A stretch of DNA of 64,000 bases from Salaquimonas sp041736675 (GTDB lineage Bacteria > Pseudomonadota > Alphaproteobacteria > Rhizobiales > Rhizobiaceae), in the NCBI GenBank assembly GCA_041736675.1, contig JBGSTD010000061.1, forward strand, positions 8,176 through 72,175. The letters run 5' to 3'. Of the stretch, positions 16,821-26,342 are shown piece by piece; the stretch's first letter is position 1, and every line of letters starts with the position of its first letter. The notes beneath the pieces were generated by a model. It saw only the letters and a list, made by a program, of their open reading frames with translations, was not told the DNA's origin and made no database searches. Position numbers and translations under genes: made by a program.

Positions 16821-18272
16821 CTATCCGCCGGTTACCAGTTTCACTTTGGTTCCCGCTTGCGGAATTTGTCCCGCAGAAAGCCCGTTGAGCACCTGAAAGG
16901 TTCTTAGCCCGTTTGTTGTCCCCTTCATACGGGCTGACAAGGTCGCCAGGGTATCGTTTGGCGACACAGTAACGACACTGATCTGCAAGGGTTGCAGTGC
17001 CTGCTTTTCAGCTTCGCTCATCTTGCGAAAGCTGCGCGTAATACCTTGCGAAGTGCTGTCAATGGCCGCTGAATTAGGGGGGCCGGCGGTAATAAAACGG
17101 TAGACCTGCCGCTCGACCTGAATGACGCGGATCGAAAAACGCCAGCTTCCTCCACTTGCCTGGGCAGAGGCAATCGGCAACCCGTTCAAATTGTCCGTTT
17201 GAATGCTGCTTTCATCAAGACCCTTAACCCATCCGCTCTTGAGATACGTTTCAAGGGTTTGCCCGGCTGGCAGCACCGCCGCATCAAAACGTGTCGCCAT
17301 GTCTCCAGGGCTGGATATGACCACGGCTGTTGCCTGATTTTCGATTTTTGAGCCGGGTGGCGCTTCAAAGGTGATACCAAGTCCCCGATGCGAAAAACGG
17401 TTGCCGCGAACAAAGCCTTCTTCGGCGCTGTCACCGAACAAAAGCCCGTCAATACCCTTGAGATAACGCTCATGATCAGCTTCGATGTTTCCAGGGGCTC
17501 CAAAGAAGCGCGCGTGCCGCCTTGCCAACTCGATGCGCTGGGGCGTTGCAGGATGGCTGGACAAGAATGCAGTGTCACCAAATTTCACATCGTTACCGGA
17601 AACAAAACTCTTGTAGGCTTGCATCGTCTCCAAAAACCTTGCGGCAGCGTATGGATCAAAACCTGCATCACCAAGGGTTCGAATACCGACAGCATCAGCC
17701 TGCAGTTCCTGGTCCTGCGAAAATTCTGCCAGCTTCAACTGATTGGCAGCAAGGGCAACACGTCCGGCAATATTGTCACCTAAAACCTCGGAAACCACTT
17801 CCTGGCCTATTTCCGTTGATTCCTGCTTCCTGCTGCGCAGGATTGCATGGTTGGAGCCAACATGTGCCATCTCATGGGCTATGACCCCGGCCAGTTCGGA
17901 AGAATCATTTGCCAGCGCAAGAAGGCCACGCGTCACGTAGAGATATCCACCGGGCAGAGCGAAGGCATTGACCTTTGGCGTGTTCAAAATGGTTATCTTG
18001 TAGATTTGTTGCTTGTCCTGCGAAGCGCTGACCAAACGTCCGACAACAACGGCAAGAAGCGTTTCGGCATTCTTGTTGCGGTACTCACCGCCGTATTTCG
18101 CCAGAACAACAGGATGTTCCCGCTCCCCGATCTTACCCTGGGGATCTTCGGTCTTGAGAAAACTTGTCGAATGGGATGAAGGTGCCGCATCCTCCAGTGA
18201 CTTGGAAAGGGTGCAGCCCTGCAAGGGGACAAACGCCAACGCAATCGCAGCCATCGTCAGGCGCGCGCGCAT
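16821..18272 (-). CDS. M48-family metalloprotease lipoprotein with C-terminal LysM-like domain
   Basis: 483 residues from the ATG at 18272; the open frame extends to a TTG at 18305. The N-terminus is a lipoprotein signal with lipobox LQGC. The zinc protease motif HEMAH is at about 133-137, inside GVIAHEMAHVGSNHA, with a downstream Glu-containing helix (QELQADAVG). Such BepA/YfgC-like M48 proteases act in periplasmic outer-membrane quality control. The last 50 residues (SPNDTLATLSARM ... GTKVKLVTGG) look like a LysM peptidoglycan-binding module. It lies downstream of ugd in the same direction. Confidence 0.88.
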   Translation of the reverse strand: MRARLTMAAIALAFVPLQGCTLSKSLEDAAPSSHSTSFLKTEDPQGKIGEREHPVVLAKYGGEYRNKNAETLLAVVVGRLVSASQDKQQIYKITILNTPKVNAFALPGGYLYVTRGLLALANDSSELAGVIAHEMAHVGSNHAILRSRKQESTEIGQEVVSEVLGDNIAGRVALAANQLKLAEFSQDQELQADAVGIRTLGDAGFDPYAAARFLETMQAYKSFVSGNDVKFGDTAFLSSHPATPQRIELARRHARFFGAPGNIEADHERYLKGIDGLLFGDSAEEGFVRGNRFSHRGLGITFEAPPGSKIENQATAVVISSPGDMATRFDAAVLPAGQTLETYLKSGWVKGLDESSIQTDNLNGLPIASAQASGGSWRFSIRVIQVERQVYRFITAGPPNSAAIDSTSQGITRSFRKMSEAEKQALQPLQISVVTVSPNDTLATLSARMKGTTNGLRTFQVLNGLSAGQIPQAGTKVKLVTGG

Positions 18273-18378
18273 ATTTCTCAATCTGGAAATTATGTGAATT
18301 GTCAAATTACCCCGAACCGCGTTTTATTTGCTTGCCAGGCCATCAAGATAGTCGAGAATGTGGCGAAACCACGCCGCA

Positions 18379-19701
18379 TTATAACCCATTAAGCCGATCT
18401 GGTCGACCGATGGACGAATATTTCAGTTTGCTCGAGTCAAATTCGCTCTTTTTGTAGATGTTGCGCAGATCAACAAATACCCCGTCTTTCAAAAGGGATT
18501 CGGTGCGCTTTATATCCAGAGCCCTGAACTGATCCCATTCGGTAACAACAACTGCCGCATTTGCCCCGTCCATACAGTCATAGGCATCCTTGCAGTAAGT
18601 TACATTCTTCAAAAACCGCTTCGCTTCTTCCATGCCTTCGGGATCATAGGCGCGCACCTTTGCCCCGAGTTTCTGCAACCCGTTGACGATGACAATACTC
18701 GCCGACTCGCGCATGTCATCGGTATTAGGCTTGAATGTCAGACCCAAAATGGCAATTGTCTTGCCTTTGACTGTACCGTCACAAGCCTTGACGATCCGCT
18801 CAACCATCGATTTCTTGCGCTTCCTGTTGGAAGTAACAACCGTGTCGACAATCGTGACCGGTGCGCCAAAATCCCTCGCTGTCTTTGACAAGGCCAATGT
18901 GTCTTTGGGAAAACACGACCCGCCATAACCCGGTCCCGCATGAAGGAATTTTGATCCGATCCTGTTATCAAGGCCAATCCCTTTGGCAACTTGCTGGACA
19001 TCGGCACCGACAGCATCGCATAAATCGGAGATTTCGTTGATGAAGCCGATTTTCACTGCAAGAAATGCGTTCGCGGCATATTTGATCAGCTCTGCCGTGC
19101 GCCGCTCGGTAATGATCAATGGCGTTTCATTTAGATAAAGTGGACGATACAGCATCTTGAGTGCGTTGGCCGCGTTTTCGCTATTGGTTCCAACCACAAT
19201 CCGGTCCGGCCGTTTGAAATCATTGATCGCTGCGCCTTCGCGCAAAAATTCCGGGTTGGAAGCAACATCAAATCTGGCTGTTGGCGCAATACGGCGAATG
19301 ATCGCTTCGACTTCATCGCCTGTCCCGACTGGTACAGTCGATTTGGTTACAATCACTGTATAGTCGTTCAGCAGTGGGGCTATCTCTTCGGCTACAGCGT
19401 AGACATATTGAAGATCCGCATGGCCACTGCCGCGGCGCGCGGGCGTTCCGACTGCGATGAAAACAATGTCGGCCTGCCCTACCGATTTTCCGGTTTCCGT
19501 CGAAAAAACCAGACGTCCGGCGGCAACATTTTTTTCGACCAGTTCATCAAGACCAGGCTCAAAAATCGGCATGATGCCTTTGTTCAGCGCATCAATCTTG
19601 TCTACATTATTGTCAACACAGATAACATGATGACCAAAATCGGCAAAACAGGCACCCGATACCAGACCCACATATCCGGTCCCGATCATGACAACGCGCA
19701 T
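18379..19701 (-). CDS. UDP-glucose 6-dehydrogenase
   Basis: 440 residues. It oxidises UDP-glucose to UDP-glucuronate with two NAD+ reductions, supplying exopolysaccharide, capsule or lipopolysaccharide synthesis. The N-terminal Rossmann motif is GTGYVGLVSG, the catalytic cysteine is C263 in GPGYGGSCFPKD, and the conserved NPEFLREG and GLTFKPNTDDMRES segments are present. The length is typical (Ugd/RkpK family). The protein ends at YSSIGRP plus a short tail, and a 21-codon frame overlaps its 3' end. No polysaccharide genes adjoin it here. Confidence 0.96.
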   Translation of the reverse strand: MRVVMIGTGYVGLVSGACFADFGHHVICVDNNVDKIDALNKGIMPIFEPGLDELVEKNVAAGRLVFSTETGKSVGQADIVFIAVGTPARRGSGHADLQYVYAVAEEIAPLLNDYTVIVTKSTVPVGTGDEVEAIIRRIAPTARFDVASNPEFLREGAAINDFKRPDRIVVGTNSENAANALKMLYRPLYLNETPLIITERRTAELIKYAANAFLAVKIGFINEISDLCDAVGADVQQVAKGIGLDNRIGSKFLHAGPGYGGSCFPKDTLALSKTARDFGAPVTIVDTVVTSNRKRKKSMVERIVKACDGTVKGKTIAILGLTFKPNTDDMRESASIVIVNGLQKLGAKVRAYDPEGMEEAKRFLKNVTYCKDAYDCMDGANAAVVVTEWDQFRALDIKRTESLLKDGVFVDLRNIYKKSEFDSSKLKYSSIGRPDRLNGL

Positions 19702-20090
19702 AAGAAAACTCCACGATAGACTTTGTTACAGCCATCGCCATCGCCCTTGACCACGCCTGCTGGACGCAAGTGACTAAAGAACTCGCAACACTTTCGCAAG
19801 AAAGAAACAATTTCTGGCAAACTGCCCGCAGGCCATGCCTTCGTTGATATCTGTAAAACCAGATACAAACACGACCAGTTGAGACTTTTTAAACACATGT
19901 GTGGCAAACAGGCTCGGCAATCACTACATCACTTCGAACACATTTCCGCTACCAATCAACCCCTTGCACTTGCGCAGTCCTGATCAATTGAGTTCAGCCC
20001 TTCGACTTTGCACTCGTGTCTTTGGCAAGACCCGGCCTTTTTCAGTAATGAAAATTGATCGGCACAAACTATGAAACAACGGATTCTCCC

Positions 20091-20119
20091 TTGTGAATGA
20101 ACGTTCATTCGCATATAAG
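20091..20119 (+). promoter_or_regulatory. Promoter of the tetR-RND efflux operon
   Basis: TTGTGA (20091-20096) and TATAAG (20114-20119) are separated by exactly 17 bases, matching sigma-70 consensus at 4 of 6 and 5 of 6 positions. The spacer is filled by the palindromic operator at 20095-20110, so a bound repressor would directly block RNA polymerase. The tetR start codon is 79 bases further on. Confidence 0.7.
20095..20110 (+). promoter_or_regulatory. TetR-type operator GAATGAAC/GTTCATTC
   Basis: This is a perfect 16-base palindrome without a spacer, upstream of a tetR-family gene and between the -35 and -10 boxes. Operators of this length and of GAATG...CATTC type are common for TetR repressors of RND pumps. 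It most likely binds the product of the gene at 20199. Confidence 0.8.
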
Positions 20120-20198
20120 CCTATTCTTTAAATGTGCCCACAGGCAATTGAAACAAGTAATGGATGCCAGCAATGGCTGTCAGTAGTGGTTTTTCGAA

Positions 20199-20900
20199 AT
20201 GAGCGAAGAAAACTCCGACAAGATTAGCGAAATTCTCAGCCGTATTGGCTGCATTTTTGCTCGCGAAGGATTTGACGGCGCCTCTATGCAGCAACTGGCA
20301 AAAGCGGCTGACATGAGTGTCGGCAACTTTTATCGGTATTTCAGCTCCAAGGACGACATTATCCGCGCGATTGTTGATGCAAACCTGCAGCACATGGAAG
20401 CTGACTTTCAGAAAGTTGCGAACGCCAGCAATCATGCCGAGGCGCTATACGGCCTGATACGCAACCGCGTTATGTCTACCTGCCGCGAAGAGGCAGCCCT
20501 TTGGGCAGAAATTCAGGCTGCCGGTTTTCGCAGTCCGTTTATCCGCGATTTGTCGGTTCGTATGGAAACAAAGGTAAAGTCCTATCTGTTGGCTTTGATG
20601 GAAAATATCAAGCCGTCACAATCGCCTGATAACCTTTCAGAAATGGAATTGCGCGCAGACATGCTGATTCTGGTGGTCAAGGCGCTTGCCATGAAGCAAG
20701 CCAGCCTTAAATCTCCTGGAAATGGTGCCGGACACAATCCTGCACTGGTCGATTTCGCAATTCGCGGAGCAATCGGCAACTTTTTGTCGGGATCAGGCGC
20801 CATGCCCGGCTCAAGCAACGATATTGCATCCGAAGAAATATTCGACCGCAACATACACAACTCGACTACGAAAGTTTTGGAAAAACCAAATGCTAATTAA
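20199..20900 (+). CDS. TetR-family repressor of the adjacent RND efflux pump
   Basis: 233 residues. The N-terminal helix-turn-helix domain (about 8-55) is typical: FAREGFDGASMQQLAKAADM followed by SVGNFYRYFSSKDDII. The C-terminal ligand-binding domain is not specific. It lies first in an operon with the adaptor and pump genes and behind a promoter with an embedded palindrome, which suggests autorepression and drug-induced release, as for AcrR or Brucella BepR. Its stop codon overlaps the start of the adaptor gene. The ligand is unknown. Confidence 0.9.
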   Translation: MSEENSDKISEILSRIGCIFAREGFDGASMQQLAKAADMSVGNFYRYFSSKDDIIRAIVDANLQHMEADFQKVANASNHAEALYGLIRNRVMSTCREEAALWAEIQAAGFRSPFIRDLSVRMETKVKSYLLALMENIKPSQSPDNLSEMELRADMLILVVKALAMKQASLKSPGNGAGHNPALVDFAIRGAIGNFLSGSGAMPGSSNDIASEEIFDRNIHNSTTKVLEKPNAN

Positions 20901-22149
20901 TACCGGAAATCGGCTTTCAGCGCATAAGCTGCGCAACATCCTTGGTGCTGCAGTCGTCGCCTCCCTCTGCGTCATGCCTGCTGCCGGCGTATTGGCGCAA
21001 GAAACAAAGGGCCAGGATGAGACCAAACAGCTTGTTCCATCAATTTACGTGACGAAGGTCGGCGCTGAACCCATCGCCGACAAGGTTCATGGCTCAGGCC
21101 TGATCCGGCCTGTTGAAGAGGTTTATGTTCAACCGCAGATCGCAGGAATGGCGGTTAAGGAAAGCATTGTGGAAATCGGCGACCAAGTTGCGCGGGGCAA
21201 TGTGCTTGCAACGCTCAAGGATGATGGTTTGCTCCTTGAAAAGGCAAGATTGAACGCCGTCCTGACACGGTCCAAGGCAACCGTTGCACAACTCGAAGCG
21301 GGCGTGCGGGAAGCTGAGGCTAATGCTGTGGATCCGGCGCTGCAGCTGGAGCGCGCCAAAAAGCTGGTAAAGTCCGGTACCATCGCACAGGCTCAGGTCG
21401 ACAAGCTTCAGGCTGGGGTTGATGCAGCCAGGGCACGCGTTAACTCCACAAAGGAAAATCTTGCCGCCGGCAAACTCGATATTGATGTGGCCCAAGCGCA
21501 ACTGGACGATGTTGAATTGCGCCTGTCCTATGTCAACATTATTGCCCCGGTCTCAGGTATAGTCGCTTCCAAGTCTGTCAAGGTTGGCGCAATAGCCAAC
21601 TCACAGGGCGGCCCCCTCTATACCTTGATAAGGGATGGCAAACTGGAACTGCAGGCTGAATTCTTCGAAGATGACATTGTACGCATAATGCCCGGTCACA
21701 AGACATCCATTGCAACTTCTGGCCAGCGCGAGCCGTTTGCCGGAACTGTTCGTCTGATCGACCCGACGATTGACCCGGCGACACATTTGGGCATTGTCCG
21801 CATTGATGTCGACAATCCGGAAAAAATACGCTCCGGCATGTTTGCAGAGGTTGTTGTTACCATTGCAGAGAAATCAGCGCTGGTTGTTCCCCTCTCCACC
21901 CTAACAACCAACGACCGGGGTACATCGGTTCTAAAGGTTAGTGGCGGGCGGATTAGAATGACTTCGGTCGAGACGGGAATAGAAACCGACGGCAAGGTGG
22001 AAATCGTATCCGGTCTCAGTGAAGGCGACCTGATTGTCACCAAAGCAGGCGCTTTCGTCAGGGATGGAGATGCGGTCAACCCGGTTCTCGAAGAAGCAAA
22101 CGCAATCGATGACAAGTCGGTCTCAGCCTTGCAAAAACAAGCGCAATAG
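20890..22149 (+). CDS. RND efflux periplasmic adaptor (AcrA/MexE-like)
   Basis: 419 residues from the ATG at 20890, which overlaps the end of the tetR gene (ATGCTAATTAA). A signal peptide ends near AGVLAQ. Then follow the first lipoyl half (YVQPQIAGMAVKESIVEIGD), an alpha-hairpin (about 115-200), the second lipoyl half (IIAPVSGIVASKSVKVG), a beta-barrel and a membrane-proximal domain (VVPLSTLTTNDRG). It links the inner membrane pump to an outer membrane channel. A longer frame to 20722 exists inside tetR but has no signal peptide and is unlikely. Confidence 0.92.
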   Translation: MLINTGNRLSAHKLRNILGAAVVASLCVMPAAGVLAQETKGQDETKQLVPSIYVTKVGAEPIADKVHGSGLIRPVEEVYVQPQIAGMAVKESIVEIGDQVARGNVLATLKDDGLLLEKARLNAVLTRSKATVAQLEAGVREAEANAVDPALQLERAKKLVKSGTIAQAQVDKLQAGVDAARARVNSTKENLAAGKLDIDVAQAQLDDVELRLSYVNIIAPVSGIVASKSVKVGAIANSQGGPLYTLIRDGKLELQAEFFEDDIVRIMPGHKTSIATSGQREPFAGTVRLIDPTIDPATHLGIVRIDVDNPEKIRSGMFAEVVVTIAEKSALVVPLSTLTTNDRGTSVLKVSGGRIRMTSVETGIETDGKVEIVSGLSEGDLIVTKAGAFVRDGDAVNPVLEEANAIDDKSVSALQKQAQ

Positions 22150-22168
22150 CAGCTAACAGGATTTGAAC

Positions 22169-25100
22169 ATGAACTTTTCTGCCTGGTCCATCCGCAATCC
22201 GATTGCTCCGCTGCTGGCATTTGCACTGCTGCTGTTTCTCGGTTTGCAATCCTTTTTCAGCCTGCCAATCACGCGCTTCCCCAACATTGATGTGCCAGTG
22301 GTATCGATCTTCGTTGCCCAAAGTGGTGCTGCGCCTGCGGAAATGGAAAAGCAGGTTACCAAGGAGATTGAGGACGCGGTGGCCGGTATCACCGGCGTTA
22401 AAAATATTACATCCACGATAAATGACGGCGTATCCTCCACCGGCGTTGAATTTCGCATGGAAATTCCTTCGTCACAGGCAGTTCAGGACGTCAAGGATGC
22501 GATTGACAAGATCAGGAGCAACCTTCCAGCCGACATTGAAGCACCGATCGTTTCCAAGATTGATGTTGCCGGACAGGCAATCCAGACGTTTTCCGTGTCA
22601 TCCAAAAACATGACCCTCGAGGAGCTTTCCTGGTTTGTTGATGACACCATCAAGCGCGCGCTGCAGGGCAAGCCCGGAATTGGACAAATTGACCGATATG
22701 GCGGCGCCAAACGCGAATTGCGCGTCGAGCTTGATCCGCTGAAGCTGAAAGCATTTGGCGTTTCGGCAGGACAGATCAGCCAGCAGTTGAAAGCGGTCAA
22801 TATCGACCTTGGCTCGGGTCGCGGCAAGATCGACAACAGGGAACAGGCCATCCGCACTTTGGGTGATGTGTCCTCCCTCGACAAGCTTTCCCGCACAGTG
22901 CTTTCCTTGCCGAATGGTACGCGTGTCATGCTTGCCGATATCGGCAAAGTGATCGACACCTATGAGGAGCCACGCTCGTTCTCGCGCTACAACGGTGACC
23001 AGGTGGTTTCCTTCGCGGTTTTCCGCACCAAGGGGTCCAGCGAAGTCACGGTGGCAAACACGGTCGAAAGCGTATTGACCGACATCGAGACACGTTATCC
23101 TGACGTAAAAATCCAGTTGGTCAATGACGAGGTCTATTTTACCGAAGGCAATTACGAGTCGGCACTGCACACCATGTTTGAAGGCGCGATCCTCGCGGTT
23201 CTTGTTGTCCTTATTTTCCTTCGCAACTGGCGTGCCACATTCATTGCTGCCGTTGCATTGCCACTTTCAGCCATTCCCACTTTTTGGGCGATGGACCTTC
23301 TGGGCTTTTCGCTCAATCTGATCAGTTTTCTCGCAATCACTCTGGCGACCGGTATTCTGGTAGATGACGCCATCGTCGAGATTGAAAACATTGCGCGCCA
23401 TATCAGGATGGGCAAAACGCCCTACCGCGCCGCCATTGAAGCTGCCGATGAAATTGGACTGGCAGTTATCGCGACAACATTCACGATTACCGCAGTCTTC
23501 GTGCCGGTATCATTCATGCCAGGTATACCGGGGCAATATTTCAAGCAGTTCGGACTGACCGTCGCCATTGCCGTGATGTTCTCGCTGCTTGTCGCCCGGT
23601 TGATCACGCCATTGATGGCAGCCTATCTGATGAGGCCAAAGGATGCTGCTCATGAAGACGACGGCCACGAAGGCTACCTGACCGGTCTTTATACCAGAAT
23701 CATCAAGGTCACCCTGCGCTGGCGGTACATGACACTGCTGTTCGCCTTCCTGACGCTGGCGGGCTCGCTTTATGCCATGGTACAGATTCCAGGCAGCTTC
23801 ATACCGCCGGATGATACTTCACGCATCATCGCAAGTATTGAACTTCCACCCGGTTCAACGCTGGCCGATACGGATGTTGCGACCGAAAAGGTACGCCAGA
23901 TCGCATCAGAACTTGATGGGGTGCAGGATGTATTTGTCCTTGGCGGTTCATCGCCAACAGGTGAATCCGACGTGCGCCGTGCGTCTGTCAATGTGATGCT
24001 CGAACGGCGCGAACATTCGCTTTACAAGAAGAGCATGAATCTTCTCATCTCTGGAATACCGTTTGTCGATTACTTCGTATCGCCCTACGAATACACCGGT
24101 CGAACACGTCCCCAATCGGAAGTTGAGCAGGAGCTTTTCAGAAAGCTGTCAAGCCTTCCCGACATGCGTGCCTTCAAACTCAACGACCGCGGTGAACGTG
24201 ACATCTCCTACAATATTTTGTCGGACAATGATGCGGATTTGAACAGTGCAGTAGCTACCCTTGAAGGCCAGTTGCGCTCTGAACCCTTGCTGACCGGCGT
24301 AAGTTCCGAGGGTGCTTTGCCAAGGCCTGAAATTCAGGTGATCCCGCGGGATGACGAAGCCGCCCGCCTTGGCATTACCACTGCACAGATCTCGAAAGTT
24401 GTTCTGGTTGCAACAATGGGTGATGCCAGCGCCGCACTGGCGAAATCATCGCTCGACGGGCGCATGATCCCGATCCGGGTTCAGGCAAGCTATGACCTGC
24501 GCAGCAAGTTGAGTTCGTTGCGGGACTTGCGCATTCCGGCCGCAAACGGTACTTCGGTTCCATTGTCCGCAATTGCCGATATCAAGGTTTCCGAAGGCGC
24601 CAGCACAATCAAGCGGTTCAACAGGGAGCGTCGGGCTGAAATCGGTGCTGGCCTTCCCGCTGGGGTCGCTCTCAATACGGCAACGACACGTTTTCAGGAG
24701 ATTGTTGACGCAGCGAAACTTCCGGCCTCTGTTCGTGTTGCGCCTGCTGGGGATGCGGAAATACAAAAGGAACTCAGCATTAGCTTTGGCAATGCCATGC
24801 TGATGGGCCTGTTCCTGGTCCTGACTGTGCTGATCCTTCTTTTCAAGGATGTCATTCAGCCATTCACCATCCTGTTCTCGCTGCCTCTGGCTATCGGCGG
24901 TGTTGCAGCGGCGCTGATTATCACCAGCAACCCGGTCTCGATGCCTGTACTGATCGGTATCTTGATGCTGATGGGCATTGTAACCAAGAATGCGATTTTG
25001 CTGATCGATTTTGCCATTGAAAAAGTGCGTGAGGGCATGAACCGCCATGAAGCAATGATTGATGCGGGGCGCAAACGTGCCCAGCCAATTATAATGACTT

Positions 25101-25522
25101 CGATTGCAATGTCTGCCGGCATGTTGCCGTCAGCGATGGGCGTCGGCGAAGGCGGCACGTTCCGCGCACCAATGGCAACCGCAGTTATTGGTGGCATCAT
25201 TGTCTCCACGGTACTCAGCCTTATTGTCGTTCCCTCATTCTTCCTGATCATGGATGATCTGTCCAAGGGGCTCGGAAGGTTGTTCAGCCGCTTTATCGGA
25301 ACCAAGGACATTGAAGAGCCGGTTATGGAAGCCGAACAGCTTACCCATGCTGTGGTGCGCGCAGAGAGTGAAATTGATGACCTTAAAAACCGGATCGAAC
25401 AACTCGAAAAGGAAGCTGAAGCCAGCGCGAAAACACCTCGATTGAAACTGTTATCCGGCCGCTCAAAGGCTGTATCGCGAGAAGACGACGACAAGGACAT
25501 GACACCGCTTGCCGCTGAATAA
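22169..25522 (+). CDS. RND multidrug efflux pump (HAE-1 type)
   Basis: 1117 residues. It is an inner membrane proton/drug antiporter: a first helix at about 12-30, a large periplasmic domain, helices II-VI (about 330-500), a second periplasmic domain and helices VIII-XII (about 860-1040). In the transmembrane core the proton-relay aspartates lie in 'GILVDDAIVEIENI'. Unlike the usual length of about 1040, it has a C-terminal cytoplasmic tail of some 70 residues that begins with a Glu-rich coiled-coil-like segment (AESEIDDLKNRIEQLEKE) and ends in charged residues. No outer membrane channel gene follows, so the channel is encoded elsewhere. The ATG at 22169 follows an ACAGG site. Confidence 0.93.
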   Translation: MNFSAWSIRNPIAPLLAFALLLFLGLQSFFSLPITRFPNIDVPVVSIFVAQSGAAPAEMEKQVTKEIEDAVAGITGVKNITSTINDGVSSTGVEFRMEIPSSQAVQDVKDAIDKIRSNLPADIEAPIVSKIDVAGQAIQTFSVSSKNMTLEELSWFVDDTIKRALQGKPGIGQIDRYGGAKRELRVELDPLKLKAFGVSAGQISQQLKAVNIDLGSGRGKIDNREQAIRTLGDVSSLDKLSRTVLSLPNGTRVMLADIGKVIDTYEEPRSFSRYNGDQVVSFAVFRTKGSSEVTVANTVESVLTDIETRYPDVKIQLVNDEVYFTEGNYESALHTMFEGAILAVLVVLIFLRNWRATFIAAVALPLSAIPTFWAMDLLGFSLNLISFLAITLATGILVDDAIVEIENIARHIRMGKTPYRAAIEAADEIGLAVIATTFTITAVFVPVSFMPGIPGQYFKQFGLTVAIAVMFSLLVARLITPLMAAYLMRPKDAAHEDDGHEGYLTGLYTRIIKVTLRWRYMTLLFAFLTLAGSLYAMVQIPGSFIPPDDTSRIIASIELPPGSTLADTDVATEKVRQIASELDGVQDVFVLGGSSPTGESDVRRASVNVMLERREHSLYKKSMNLLISGIPFVDYFVSPYEYTGRTRPQSEVEQELFRKLSSLPDMRAFKLNDRGERDISYNILSDNDADLNSAVATLEGQLRSEPLLTGVSSEGALPRPEIQVIPRDDEAARLGITTAQISKVVLVATMGDASAALAKSSLDGRMIPIRVQASYDLRSKLSSLRDLRIPAANGTSVPLSAIADIKVSEGASTIKRFNRERRAEIGAGLPAGVALNTATTRFQEIVDAAKLPASVRVAPAGDAEIQKELSISFGNAMLMGLFLVLTVLILLFKDVIQPFTILFSLPLAIGGVAAALIITSNPVSMPVLIGILMLMGIVTKNAILLIDFAIEKVREGMNRHEAMIDAGRKRAQPIIMTSIAMSAGMLPSAMGVGEGGTFRAPMATAVIGGIIVSTVLSLIVVPSFFLIMDDLSKGLGRLFSRFIGTKDIEEPVMEAEQLTHAVVRAESEIDDLKNRIEQLEKEAEASAKTPRLKLLSGRSKAVSREDDDKDMTPLAAE

Positions 25523-25543
25523 TATCTACTCACGATGCATACC

Positions 25544-25566
25544 GTTCCGGCGTCAGCCGCCGGAAC
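25544..25566 (+). terminator. Strong hairpin after the efflux operon
   Basis: GTTCCGGCG (25544-25552), loop TCAGC, CGCCGGAAC (25558-25566): a perfect nine-base stem that starts 21 bases after the pump gene's stop codon. No T run follows, so termination may be partial or the hairpin may protect the mRNA 3' end. Confidence 0.6.
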
Positions 25567-25746
25567 ATGACGTTTGAAAAGGCTGATCGTCAACAGACGT
25601 TTTTTAGCCAGACAATCACCTGGTATTGACAAAGCCTGTCATATTGAAATTTTCAGGATTTGAAATTTCCGAACCTTCTGCTAGACAGGCCCGCGGGTGA
25701 TGCTTGCAGATTGTGGTCAGGTCCGGATCCGCAAATCATGATTGAT

Positions 25747-25823
25747 GGTCCCATAGCTCAGCAGGATAGAGCGCAGGATTCCTAATCCTGAGGCCGATGG
25801 TTCGAATCCATCTGGGATCACCA
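25747..25823 (+). tRNA. tRNA-Arg (anticodon CCT)
   Basis: 77 bases including an encoded CCA. The acceptor stem GGTCCCA pairs with TGGGATC, the D arm is GCTC...GAGC, the anticodon stem CAGGA/TCCTG holds loop TTCCTAA with CCT at 25781-25783, and the T arm is GATGG-TTCGAAT-CCATC. It reads AGG arginine codons. I saw no duplicated 3' end in the window that would mark an integration site. Confidence 0.97.
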
Positions 25824-25837
25824 CCTCTTGTTCAGAA

Positions 25838-26305
25838 TTACCTGACGGCGAAAACCGCCTCGATTTCCACGCAGGCATTGAGCGGCAGTGCGGCAACGCC
25901 AACCGCTGCACGGGCATGCACACCGCGCCCGCCGAGCGCTTGGCCGATAAAATCGGAGGCTCCGTTAACGACCTTGGGATGGTCGGTGTAGTCGGGCATT
26001 GAGGCAACAAAACCACCAAGGCGAATGCATTGCACGATCCGTTCCAAATCGCCCTCGCAGGCCAGCTTGATCTGCGAAAGAATGTTGATTGCGCATTGAC
26101 GCGCCGCCAGCGCAGCCTGTTCGGTTGAGACATCTCTTCCCAAAAGACCTGTATGGGTGAGCTGTCCTGCCTTCAGCGGCAGTTGCCCCGAAACAAAGAC
26201 CAGATCACCGTGACGCACAAAGCCCACATAACTTGCCAGCGGTTTGGGTGGGTCAACAAGCTCAACGCCCATTTCAATCAATCGGGTTTGAATTTCGCCA
26301 GCCAT
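25838..26305 (-). CDS. RidA/YjgF-family protein
   Basis: 155 residues. It belongs to the RidA/YER057c/UK114 superfamily: 'FVSGQLPLKAG', 'IVQCIRLGGFVAS' and the C-terminal ARAAVGVAALPLNACVEIEAV. RidA enzymes hydrolyse reactive enamine/imine intermediates released by pyridoxal-phosphate enzymes. The conserved Arg in VHARAAV is present, though not every subfamily is an active deaminase. It ends just after the tRNA gene and is divergent from the molybdoenzyme operon, which itself contains a second RidA-type gene at 31913. Confidence 0.88.
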   Translation of the reverse strand: MAGEIQTRLIEMGVELVDPPKPLASYVGFVRHGDLVFVSGQLPLKAGQLTHTGLLGRDVSTEQAALAARQCAINILSQIKLACEGDLERIVQCIRLGGFVASMPDYTDHPKVVNGASDFIGQALGGRGVHARAAVGVAALPLNACVEIEAVFAVR

Positions 26306-26342
26306 TCCTGCTTCTCCAATATTGTCTGTAAAACTTTAAAAA

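Larger units (their letters stand above)
19702..20198. other. Divergent intergenic region between ugd and the efflux operon
   Basis: No gene is seen in these nearly 500 bases. The right end carries the tetR promoter and operator (20091-20119). The left part must contain the ugd promoter, read leftwards, but no convincing boxes stand out. The stretch 19900-20090 is otherwise featureless to me. Confidence 0.5.

Noticed and set aside
25747..25823. tRNA-Arg as the attachment site of an island carrying the soe operon
   Set aside because: No duplicate of the tRNA 3' end and no integrase gene is found in the window.
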